Assembly: GCA_030682575.1 (NCBI GenBank)
Contig: JAUXNX010000012.1
Coordinates: 372,001 to 436,000 of the forward strand
DNA: 64,000 nt
Source: Gammaproteobacteria bacterium
GTDB taxonomy: Bacteria; Pseudomonadota; Gammaproteobacteria; Pseudomonadales; Pseudohongiellaceae
Reading direction: 5' to 3'
A program made the position numbers and the translations under genes. The notes below the pieces were generated by a model that did no database searches, was not told where the DNA came from, and was given only the letters and a program-made list of their open reading frames with translations. Position 1 is the first letter of the stretch, and each line of letters starts with the position of its first letter. Below are positions 28,425 through 35,671 of the stretch, piece by piece.

Positions 28425-29759
28425 ATGAAAACCATCAGTGTATTCGGCCTGGGCTATGTCGGTTGCGTCACCGCCGCGTGTTTTGCCAACTCGGGCTTCA
28501 ACGTCATCGGCGTCGATGTGAATGAAGACAAGGTCAACATGTTGAATCAGGGCAAGTCACCCATTGTCGAACCCGGACTGGAGAAATTGCTCTCCGACAT
28601 GGTCGCCAAGGGTCGCCTGCGTGCCACACAGTCCTGCGAGGATGCGATCAGCAACTCTGATATGGCATTCATCTGTGTGGGCACTCCCGGCAACGAATTC
28701 GGTCAGTTGCAACTCTCCGCTCTGCGCCGCGTCAGTCAGGAGATCGGCGCGGCATTGAAGACAGACAGTCGCCGTTATACCGTTGTCGTGCGCAGTACTG
28801 TGCTTCCTGGCACTACTGTCAAGACTGTCTGCGGCCCTCTGTACAAGGAAGCTGGCGCCTACGCCCGTTCGCGCATCAAGGTGGCGGTCAATCCCGAGTT
28901 CATGCGTGAAGGCACGGCTCTCAAGGATTTCGCCAATCCTCCCTATACGTTGATCGGTTGTGAGGACGACGCTACCACCACATTGCTGCGCAAGCTCTAT
29001 GATGGAGTTGACGCCCCCTTTGTTGTCACCCAGATAGCCACTGCAGAAACGGTCAAGTACGTATCCAACACCTATCATGCACTGAAGGTCTGCTTTGCCA
29101 ATGAGATAGGCGATGCCTGCGATCGACTGGGAGTTGACGGACAGGAAGTCATGCGCATTTTCAGAATGGATACCAAACTGAATGTATCAGCGGCCTACCT
29201 GCGACCGGGATTCGCATTCGGTGGCTCCTGTTTGCCCAAGGACGTGAAGGCACTGCTCTACGCGGCCCATCACCTCAACGTGGACATGCCTGTGCTCAAT
29301 GCCATCATTCCTTCCAACAACGGACAGATCGAGCGGGCAATCAACTCCATCGTGGCAGCGGGTGCCAAACGCATTGGCGTGGTGGGGCTGTCCTTCAAGG
29401 CTGACACCGACGATCTGCGCGAAAGTCCCATGGTGCGAGTAGTGGAGTCCCTGATCGGCAAGGGTTTGACGATCAGGATTGTGGACACCAACGTGTCCAT
29501 CGCCAGACTGACCGGCGCCAATCGTCGTTACATTGAGGAAGAAATTCCACATATCTCCATGCTCATGTGTGATTCGCCAGAAGCGCTGATTGAACACGCA
29601 GACGTGCTGGTGATCGGCAGTGACAGCGCCGATGCCGTGCGCGTCCTTGCTCTGGCCAAACCCACACAGACGGTGATCGATCTGACGCGCGGATGGCTGC
29701 GAATCAAAGTGGATGGAAGCACACAAACCGCTACTGCAAAAAATCGGCAGGCAGCGTGA
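28425..29759 (+). CDS. GDP-mannose 6-dehydrogenase-like protein (AlgD type)
   Basis: 444 residues. The N-terminus MKTISVFGLGYVGCVTAACF, then INPIVEP-like GKSPIVEPGLEKLL, CVGTPGNEFGQL, VVVRSTVLPGTT and the catalytic cysteine C269 in FAFGGSCLPKDVKAL all follow the AlgD pattern, as does GLSFKADTDDLRESP. AlgD makes GDP-mannuronate, the precursor of alginate. It is distinct from the WbpA-like enzyme at 11900. A close UDP-glucose dehydrogenase cannot be fully excluded, but the residue pattern favours GDP-mannose. Confidence 0.85.
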   Translation: MKTISVFGLGYVGCVTAACFANSGFNVIGVDVNEDKVNMLNQGKSPIVEPGLEKLLSDMVAKGRLRATQSCEDAISNSDMAFICVGTPGNEFGQLQLSALRRVSQEIGAALKTDSRRYTVVVRSTVLPGTTVKTVCGPLYKEAGAYARSRIKVAVNPEFMREGTALKDFANPPYTLIGCEDDATTTLLRKLYDGVDAPFVVTQIATAETVKYVSNTYHALKVCFANEIGDACDRLGVDGQEVMRIFRMDTKLNVSAAYLRPGFAFGGSCLPKDVKALLYAAHHLNVDMPVLNAIIPSNNGQIERAINSIVAAGAKRIGVVGLSFKADTDDLRESPMVRVVESLIGKGLTIRIVDTNVSIARLTGANRRYIEEEIPHISMLMCDSPEALIEHADVLVIGSDSADAVRVLALAKPTQTVIDLTRGWLRIKVDGSTQTATAKNRQAA

Positions 29760-31372
29760 ACCATCCACGGATGCTGGCCGTAGCAGTCCTGAGCGTCATA
29801 CTGCTTGGGCTGATGGCCATTGCACAGCCAACGTTGCAGGTGGAATATCCAGCCAGCCCTTCATCGTCTGATTCATCCAGTCGGCTCATACGCCTGGGGC
29901 CTGACGATGATCTGCAGGATGCACTGAACAAGGCCGTTTCCGGCGATGTCATCGAGTTGCAGGCCGGCGCCATTTACCACGGCCCCTTCGTGCTGCGGAA
30001 ACATGGCGGGCCTGGTTGGGTGACAATCACCAGCAGCACGAATGCACAGCATCCACTGCCACCGGCCGGTGTCAGAGTGACGCCGGAGCACGCGTCTGCG
30101 ATGGCAGCACTGGTCGCGGCAACAGGGTCGGTCATCAGTACGGATCCTGCAGCGGCCCGGTATCACTTCATTGGCGTGGAAATCCGGCCTGAGAGCCGTA
30201 ATCGTATGCCGGACTATATTGCCGGAATACGACGCACGATCACGAATCTTGTCGAACTGAGTGCGTCCAACAACAGCGTGCAGACCATGCCGCATCACAT
30301 CGTGTTTGAACGCAGCTATCTGCATGGCGATCCCGTGCAGGGCACCCGTCGTGGCATCGTGATGAACGGTGCCCACCTGGCAGTGATCGACTCGCATCTG
30401 GCAGATTTCAAGAGTACGGAAGACTCCCAGGCAGTGGCAGGATGGGAAGGCACCGGCCCCTTTCTGATTCACAACAACTATCTGGAGGCGGCTGGAGAAA
30501 ACCTGATGTTTGGTGGTGCCGACCCGCGTGTTGCAGATCGCACACCCTCAGACATCACCATCACTGGCAATCATTTTTCGAAACCGCTGTCGTGGCAGGA
30601 GGACCATGTGTTGCACGATGGCTCCGACTGGAGTGTCAAGAATCTTCTGGAACTGAAAAATGCCAGACGGGTAGTGATCGACGGCAATCTCTTCGAACAT
30701 AATTGGCCAGACTCCCAGAATGGTTTTGCCATTCTGTTCACTGTCAGGAATCAGGATGGCAAATCACCCTGGTCGCTTGTGGAGGATGTGACCTTTTCCA
30801 ACAACATTCTGCGCCGGGTGGCAGCTGGCATCAACATTCTGGGGTACGACGACAACTATGCCAGTGGTCGAACCCAAAATGTGCGCATCCACAACAATCT
30901 CTTCTACGAAATCGGCGATGACTGGGGCAGCGGCCTGCTGCTGCAACTTCTCGACAGCCCTGCGGACATTGAATTCACCCACAACACCGCCATGCAGAGT
31001 GCAGCCATCCTGTCGATGGAAGGTGACCCTGTTCCTGGCATGGATATCAGTTGGAATGTCTTCATGGAAAACAGCGCCGGCATCAGCGGCACCAACACCG
31101 GTCCTGGACAGCACAGTATCGACACCTATATGAAGGCACCAGTCACGATCGAAGGCAATGTGCTGATCGGCGCAGGCGCTGCCGCCTATCCCTCTGGTGT
31201 CACTCGTGTGACCGAGTTTGACAGTCTGCCATTCATTGATCCTCCCAGCGGAGATTACCGCCTGCAGGACTTGCGTGGCGGTACATTCGATGGCTTCGAA
31301 GAAATTCCCGGCGTGAACTTCGGACAACTATGCGCTGCACTTTCCAACACTGATCGCCCTCTCTTCTGCTGA
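29756..31372 (+). CDS. Exported right-handed beta-helix protein
   Basis: 538 residues if translation begins at the GTG that overlaps the AlgD-like stop (GTGA), with GGCAGG just upstream; an ATG five codons later is the alternative. An N-terminal hydrophobic segment (MLAVAVLSVILLGLMAIAQ) suggests export or membrane anchoring. The rest shows repeated VxIxxNxF rungs, such as ITGNHF, VVIDGNLFEHN, VTFSNNILRRV, VRIHNNLFYEI and IEGNVLIGA, which is the parallel beta-helix pattern of pectate lyases and of the AlgG C5-epimerase. Position directly after an algD-like gene makes an epimerase or lyase acting on the polymer plausible. No catalytic residues can be assigned with confidence. Confidence 0.78.
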   Translation: MNHPRMLAVAVLSVILLGLMAIAQPTLQVEYPASPSSSDSSSRLIRLGPDDDLQDALNKAVSGDVIELQAGAIYHGPFVLRKHGGPGWVTITSSTNAQHPLPPAGVRVTPEHASAMAALVAATGSVISTDPAAARYHFIGVEIRPESRNRMPDYIAGIRRTITNLVELSASNNSVQTMPHHIVFERSYLHGDPVQGTRRGIVMNGAHLAVIDSHLADFKSTEDSQAVAGWEGTGPFLIHNNYLEAAGENLMFGGADPRVADRTPSDITITGNHFSKPLSWQEDHVLHDGSDWSVKNLLELKNARRVVIDGNLFEHNWPDSQNGFAILFTVRNQDGKSPWSLVEDVTFSNNILRRVAAGINILGYDDNYASGRTQNVRIHNNLFYEIGDDWGSGLLLQLLDSPADIEFTHNTAMQSAAILSMEGDPVPGMDISWNVFMENSAGISGTNTGPGQHSIDTYMKAPVTIEGNVLIGAGAAAYPSGVTRVTEFDSLPFIDPPSGDYRLQDLRGGTFDGFEEIPGVNFGQLCAALSNTDRPLFC

Positions 31373-31401
31373 AGCCATTCTCCTTGTTAAGGAACTGACG
31401 C

Positions 31402-32541
31402 ATGTCTGCCATTTTCTGGTTCAGCGCTCTTATGCTCTTTTATGTGTTTCTTGGCTATCCCCTGTTGCTGCTGCTTTGGGCACGACTGCGAAGCAGGCCT
31501 GCACACAAAAATTTTCTTGAGCCGTTCATCAGCGTGCTGATGGTGGTGCGCAATGAGGAAGCCACTCTCAGAAACAAATTATTGAATCTTCGGGATATGG
31601 ATTACCCCCAACACAAGGTGGAAATTGTGGTGGTGTCGGATGCCTCCACGGATGATACCGACAGGATTCTGGCCGAGTTCGAATCGCAGGGAGTCATTGC
31701 CAGAAAAGCACTTTCGCAACGCGGCAAACCCTCCAATCTCAACGAATGTATTCCCGAATTGCGCGGCGAGATTGTGATTCTGATGGATGCCAGGCAGTCA
31801 GTCGAACCGGAGTTCGCCCGTGCACTGATCAGGAATTTCAATGATCCACAGGTGGGCGCAGTCAGTGGTGAGCTGGTCCTGGCACCAGTGGCTCTGCCAA
31901 TGAATACCTCTAGCAGTGCAGCGAGTGGCGTAGGTTTTTACTGGCGCTACGAGAAATTTTTGCGCCGCATGGAATCCCGCATCGATTCTTCAGTGGGAGC
32001 AACAGGCGCGTTGTACGCAATACGCAAATCATTGTTTCAACCCATCGCGCCGGACTCACTGCTGGATGACATGCTGATTCCCATGAATATCGTGCGCCAG
32101 GGCTATCGTGTGATCTTTGAACCCGATGCTGTCGCCACCGATGCAGCCGCCATTTCTGCCAGCAGTGAGTTCCGCAGAAAAGTCCGCACCATTGCGGGAA
32201 ATTTTCAATTGTTCTCACGCGAGACATGGCTTTTGAATCCATTTGTCAATCGATTGTGGATACAGACAATTTCGCACAAGTTTCTTCGCCTGACAGCGCC
32301 GCTTTTTCTGATGCTGATCATGATCAGCAATTTCTTTTTGATCGACAGCACTTTCTATCTGGCTGTGCTGGTCGTGCAATTACTTTTCTACGCTGCCGCG
32401 CTCGGGGGCCGGATCTCGGAATCCCGTAACACGGGCGTACGCGCATTCACCATCCCATATGCATTCTGTGTACTGAATTGGGCCACGGTCATAGGGTTCA
32501 TCCGCTTTGTCTTCAGACAACAGCAGGTGATGTGGAAGTGA
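31402..32541 (+). CDS. Glycosyltransferase family 2, membrane-bound
   Basis: 379 residues with AAGGAAC before the ATG. One N-terminal helix (residues 3-24) is followed by the GT-A domain with ISVLMVVRNEEATL, VVVSDASTDDTDRILAEF, LMDARQSVEPEF (the DxR/DxD-type metal site) and a later RRKVRTIAGNFQLF processive-type segment. Three or four hydrophobic helices follow at the C-terminus. It resembles the polymer-making GT2 enzymes such as hyaluronan synthase-like proteins, but it could also add single sugars. It is the fourth glycosyltransferase of the operon. Confidence 0.88.
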   Translation: MSAIFWFSALMLFYVFLGYPLLLLLWARLRSRPAHKNFLEPFISVLMVVRNEEATLRNKLLNLRDMDYPQHKVEIVVVSDASTDDTDRILAEFESQGVIARKALSQRGKPSNLNECIPELRGEIVILMDARQSVEPEFARALIRNFNDPQVGAVSGELVLAPVALPMNTSSSAASGVGFYWRYEKFLRRMESRIDSSVGATGALYAIRKSLFQPIAPDSLLDDMLIPMNIVRQGYRVIFEPDAVATDAAAISASSEFRRKVRTIAGNFQLFSRETWLLNPFVNRLWIQTISHKFLRLTAPLFLMLIMISNFFLIDSTFYLAVLVVQLLFYAAALGGRISESRNTGVRAFTIPYAFCVLNWATVIGFIRFVFRQQQVMWK

Positions 32542-32649
32542 TCCAACACAGCCCCACACCACTTTCAGACCCTGCTCAAAGCAGTAATCACAAGCTGTAC
32601 TTCCACGCAGTACTCACAACCTGTAACAACAACTGAAAAGGACAATATC

Positions 32650-33603
32650 ATGAGCTATCTGGTCACTGGTGGTGCTGGATTCATTGGGTCTCACATTACT
32701 GCACACCTTTGCTCGCTGGGGGCAGAGGTGCGTGTGCTGGACAATTTTTCTTCTGGAAAGCGCGAGAATCTGGCGGGCCTCCCTGTCACTCTCATTGAAG
32801 GCGACATCCGTGACGCTGAGTGCGTCGCTGCGGCGGTAGCAGGAGTAGACACCATCTTCCATCATGCAGCGCTGTGCTCCGTTGCACGCTCCATGATTGA
32901 CCCGGCCTCAACCCATGATGTGAATGTCACCGGCACGCTGATCCTGCTCGACGCGGCAAGAAAGGCCAACACTCGAAGATTCGTCATGGCGTCATCGTCC
33001 TCTGTGTATGGCGATTCGGACGTGTTTCCGAAACACGAGGACATGAAAACTGATCCCATGTCCCCCTATGCCGTTTCCAAACTGATCTGTGAATTCTATT
33101 GTCAGCTGTACTGGAAGACCTTTGGGCTGGACACGGTTGCTCTGCGTTACTTCAATGTCTTTGGTCCGCGCCAGGACCCTGACTCGGAATACTCCGCAGT
33201 CATTCCCCGGTTTGTGCGAGCCATGGTGCAAGGGGTGTCACCGCACATCTACGGTGACGGGTCCCAGTCCCGCGATTTCACGTATGTGAATGATGTCGTG
33301 CAGGCCAATATTGCAGCCGCCACGAGCTCCTATTCACCAGGTCAGGTCATGAACATAGCCTGTGGCAATCGCTGGAGTCTGATTGATCTGATCAATTGTC
33401 TTGAAACCATTCTGCAACGACAGACAAGACCGATTTTTGAAAACGCTCGGCTGGGTGACGTCAAACATTCACAGGCCAGCATTCAGAAAGCACAAAACAT
33501 GATCGGGTTTGCACCCGAAGTAATGTTTGACGATGGCCTGCGCAGAACCGTTGACTGGTTTACTGCGCAGGAAAAACCCCAGCGTCTTCGTGTAGCGGTC
33601 TAG
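32650..33603 (+). CDS. NAD-dependent sugar epimerase/dehydratase
   Basis: 317 residues. It opens with the nucleotide-binding motif SYLVTGGAGFIGSHI, then VLDNFSSGKRENL, GDIRD, the catalytic SSSVYGDSD and Y-x3-K in SPYAVSKLICEFY, and RYFNVFGPRQDP. This is the extended short-chain dehydrogenase family, closest in style to WbpP/Gne UDP-N-acetylhexosamine 4-epimerases. It supplies a sugar nucleotide for the polymer. The 108-base gap before it is the largest within the last part of the operon and holds a TGTAAC half-site. It is the last operon gene, and its stop lies 15 bases from the end of a convergent gene. Confidence 0.87.
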   Translation: MSYLVTGGAGFIGSHITAHLCSLGAEVRVLDNFSSGKRENLAGLPVTLIEGDIRDAECVAAAVAGVDTIFHHAALCSVARSMIDPASTHDVNVTGTLILLDAARKANTRRFVMASSSSVYGDSDVFPKHEDMKTDPMSPYAVSKLICEFYCQLYWKTFGLDTVALRYFNVFGPRQDPDSEYSAVIPRFVRAMVQGVSPHIYGDGSQSRDFTYVNDVVQANIAAATSSYSPGQVMNIACGNRWSLIDLINCLETILQRQTRPIFENARLGDVKHSQASIQKAQNMIGFAPEVMFDDGLRRTVDWFTAQEKPQRLRVAV

Positions 33604-33618
33604 CCATTCAAAGGTAGA

Positions 33619-35526
33619 TCAATCCACCACCAGCGTCACATTTTCTATAGCGGCATCCAGATTATAGAGTGATGTTCCCGCAAACAGGCGAGTCGACGAA
33701 GAGTACGCGGCAGAGTAGAAGACAGACCCGTTGCGTGCGTACGAAACCCGTCCTGCCTTGATGGTAATACTGAATCTGTCACCATCCCGATAACGAATGT
33801 CCGCACGGTAGATGCCACGTTCACGAACCTCCGCAACACCACTCTGCAATCGCAGCCCCAACACGATATCGGCTGCTGCAGGAATAGCCTGCGTTCTCGT
33901 GAAACCGGCCAACAGCATAGCCCAGGAGCTGCGGACAGTGAAATCCATGTGCGCATCACCTCCTCCACTGTGTTCTTCGGAGATCGAGCCTGCATCAGGG
34001 CAACCGTTACAACCTGCCGTCTTGGTAATCCGGCTTCCTGAAGCAGTGATGTTCTTTGTGACCTGCCAGTGAACTGCACCTGCCGATGGATTGGAAGAGA
34101 CTGCCTCTGGTGGAGTTACTACTGGAGGTGTCACTGCCGGCACCGTGGGTCGACTATAGGTGCCCGAATCGTTCGTGAGATCCGTGACGCCGGTCAGCAA
34201 ATGATCGGGAACTCGAACAACAAAGGCATCGAGTCGGGAGCCTCCCATATTGGTAGTCCACAGAAAATATTGTCCCGTGATATCAAGATTGCCCTTGGCA
34301 TAACGCGCATACTCATCACCACCACCTGAGGTGTCGAGATTGGTCATGAGAGGCGCGACGACCACGGAGGTAGACGACCCATCCATGTTGAAACAGACAA
34401 TTTCATTCGCGTGAATGCCATTGCCGCGATTGACACTGCTGCCACAAGCATATTGCCTCTCTGGTGCCACACCTCTCTGCGCATTGGTGTGTGAGACATG
34501 GGCCGGCGCGAACACGTTCCAGTCCTTGTTGTAGTAAACACGTTTACCCTTCAAGGTTTGTTCATTGAAATCCCAGACCTTCCAGGTATTGGCGTCTGGT
34601 GCCCAGTTATCAGCGGCAATCATGTAGCCATGCCCCATGTCCGAGTGTCCGGCGGCGCCGTCCTTGTCCCGCAACAGACGTTCATTACCGGTGCGCAAAT
34701 TGACGATCAGATTGTCCTCCCCATCCCTGCCATCAAGATTCGCCTTGATCACCAGCCACTCTCCGCTGCGATCCACCTGACATTCGTCAAAGTCCTGCGT
34801 AATGGGATAGAAGTGATAGCGTTTGGAATCCTCTTCATAGGCCATGCAGCCCATGACACGATAATTCGCACTGTTGCGTACTGTCGCAGAGTGCACCCTG
34901 TCGTTGTCACTGGTGTGCATCTGCGTCAGAAGTACTCCACTGCCAAACTGGTTCGAAATATCCACCACCGTTCGCAACTCCTCGGTGATGACATCAAAGC
35001 GGGAAATGCGCGGGCCATCATTGACATACAACGTAGTGGGCATCGTGGCGCTGAAATACCAACCTTCACCCGTCGCCCAGCTCAGACGATTGTTGGACGG
35101 AAACAGCGGACCCAGATCCTTCAGCTCACCGCTCGCCTTGTTGAGCTCGAACAATGTAGGACCTTTTCCGCCGCGCGTCTGATCGAGACCCAGAAATATC
35201 AGCATGGACTCCATGCCGACATGGTTGTTCATGTTGCGCCAGTATGAATAACCAGCATAGTTCACACAGTCATTGCCTGCGCAATCGCTGGCATTGGTCA
35301 ATCGGACTGCCTCGGTGTTGTAAGGCGCTGGAAAAGTGAATGCACCACGCGGTGGGATGAAATTACGCAGCGCATTGGCATTCATGAGCGCCCTTGCTGA
35401 CGCATTGTTGGGAGTTTCCAGAAATCCTCCCTTGCCCGGTTGTGCCGCTACCAGACCGGCCTGCGATAAAGTGAACACTGCGGCAACTGCACACACGCCT
35501 TTCACCATGAATTTTCGTTCTAGCAT
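33619..35526 (-). CDS. Secreted beta-propeller protein with C-terminal lectin-like domain, copy 1
   Basis: 635 residues from the ATG at 35526 with AGGAG nine bases upstream. A signal peptide (ending near LVAAQ) is followed by a propeller-like region of about 420 residues with repeated W/Y..D.. blades: WATGEGWYFSAT, HTSDNDRVHSATV, AAGHSDMGHGYMIAADNW, HVSHTNA and LWTTNMGGSRLDAF. A linker rich in Pro/Thr/Val leads to a beta-rich domain of about 160 residues with paired cysteines (GCNGCPDAG) and an NGSVFY strand. The clustered histidines recall oligogalacturonide-lyase propellers, but I only suggest polymer binding or cleavage. The next gene upstream is its paralogue. Confidence 0.72.
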   Translation of the reverse strand: MLERKFMVKGVCAVAAVFTLSQAGLVAAQPGKGGFLETPNNASARALMNANALRNFIPPRGAFTFPAPYNTEAVRLTNASDCAGNDCVNYAGYSYWRNMNNHVGMESMLIFLGLDQTRGGKGPTLFELNKASGELKDLGPLFPSNNRLSWATGEGWYFSATMPTTLYVNDGPRISRFDVITEELRTVVDISNQFGSGVLLTQMHTSDNDRVHSATVRNSANYRVMGCMAYEEDSKRYHFYPITQDFDECQVDRSGEWLVIKANLDGRDGEDNLIVNLRTGNERLLRDKDGAAGHSDMGHGYMIAADNWAPDANTWKVWDFNEQTLKGKRVYYNKDWNVFAPAHVSHTNAQRGVAPERQYACGSSVNRGNGIHANEIVCFNMDGSSTSVVVAPLMTNLDTSGGGDEYARYAKGNLDITGQYFLWTTNMGGSRLDAFVVRVPDHLLTGVTDLTNDSGTYSRPTVPAVTPPVVTPPEAVSSNPSAGAVHWQVTKNITASGSRITKTAGCNGCPDAGSISEEHSGGGDAHMDFTVRSSWAMLLAGFTRTQAIPAAADIVLGLRLQSGVAEVRERGIYRADIRYRDGDRFSITIKAGRVSYARNGSVFYSAAYSSSTRLFAGTSLYNLDAAIENVTLVVD

Positions 35527-35573
35527 ATTTCGTTACTCCTGCTGACTCTTCTTGTCTTGTTATAGTTGAATGA

Positions 35574-35611
35574 AAAATTCCGGATCAGGTGATGTCCTGA
35601 GCCGGAATTTT
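35574..35611 (-). terminator. Hairpin terminator after the second propeller gene
   Basis: AAAATTCCGG at 35574-35583 pairs perfectly with CCGGAATTTT at 35602-35611. After one mismatch an inner stem TCAGG/CCTGA closes on a six-base loop. On the reverse strand the stem is followed by a run of five T. This is a good Rho-independent terminator for the gene ending at 35672. The inner stem is also a match to the TCAGG-N6-CCTGA dyad found at other places in this locus, so the two functions may overlap. Confidence 0.7.
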
Positions 35612-35644
35612 AGACAAGTGATTGCGGGAGAAACGGAAATTCAG

Positions 35645-35662
35645 GTGTAACGTTCCTGTAAC
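35645..35662. promoter_or_regulatory. Direct repeats GTGTAAC-N4-CTGTAAC
   Basis: Two seven-base repeats with an 11-bp period, the spacing of OmpR/PhoB-type binding sites. They lie 119 bases upstream of the start of propeller copy 1 and just after the stop of copy 2. A matching pair occurs 127 bases upstream of copy 2 (38027-38044). Confidence 0.5.
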
Positions 35663-35671
35663 GATGCTCTC

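Noticed and set aside
34498-35247. Forward frame of 249 codons inside propeller copy 1
   Set aside because: Antisense shadow of a conserved coding region; a similar shadow (36743-37660) exists in the paralogue, as expected from shared codons.
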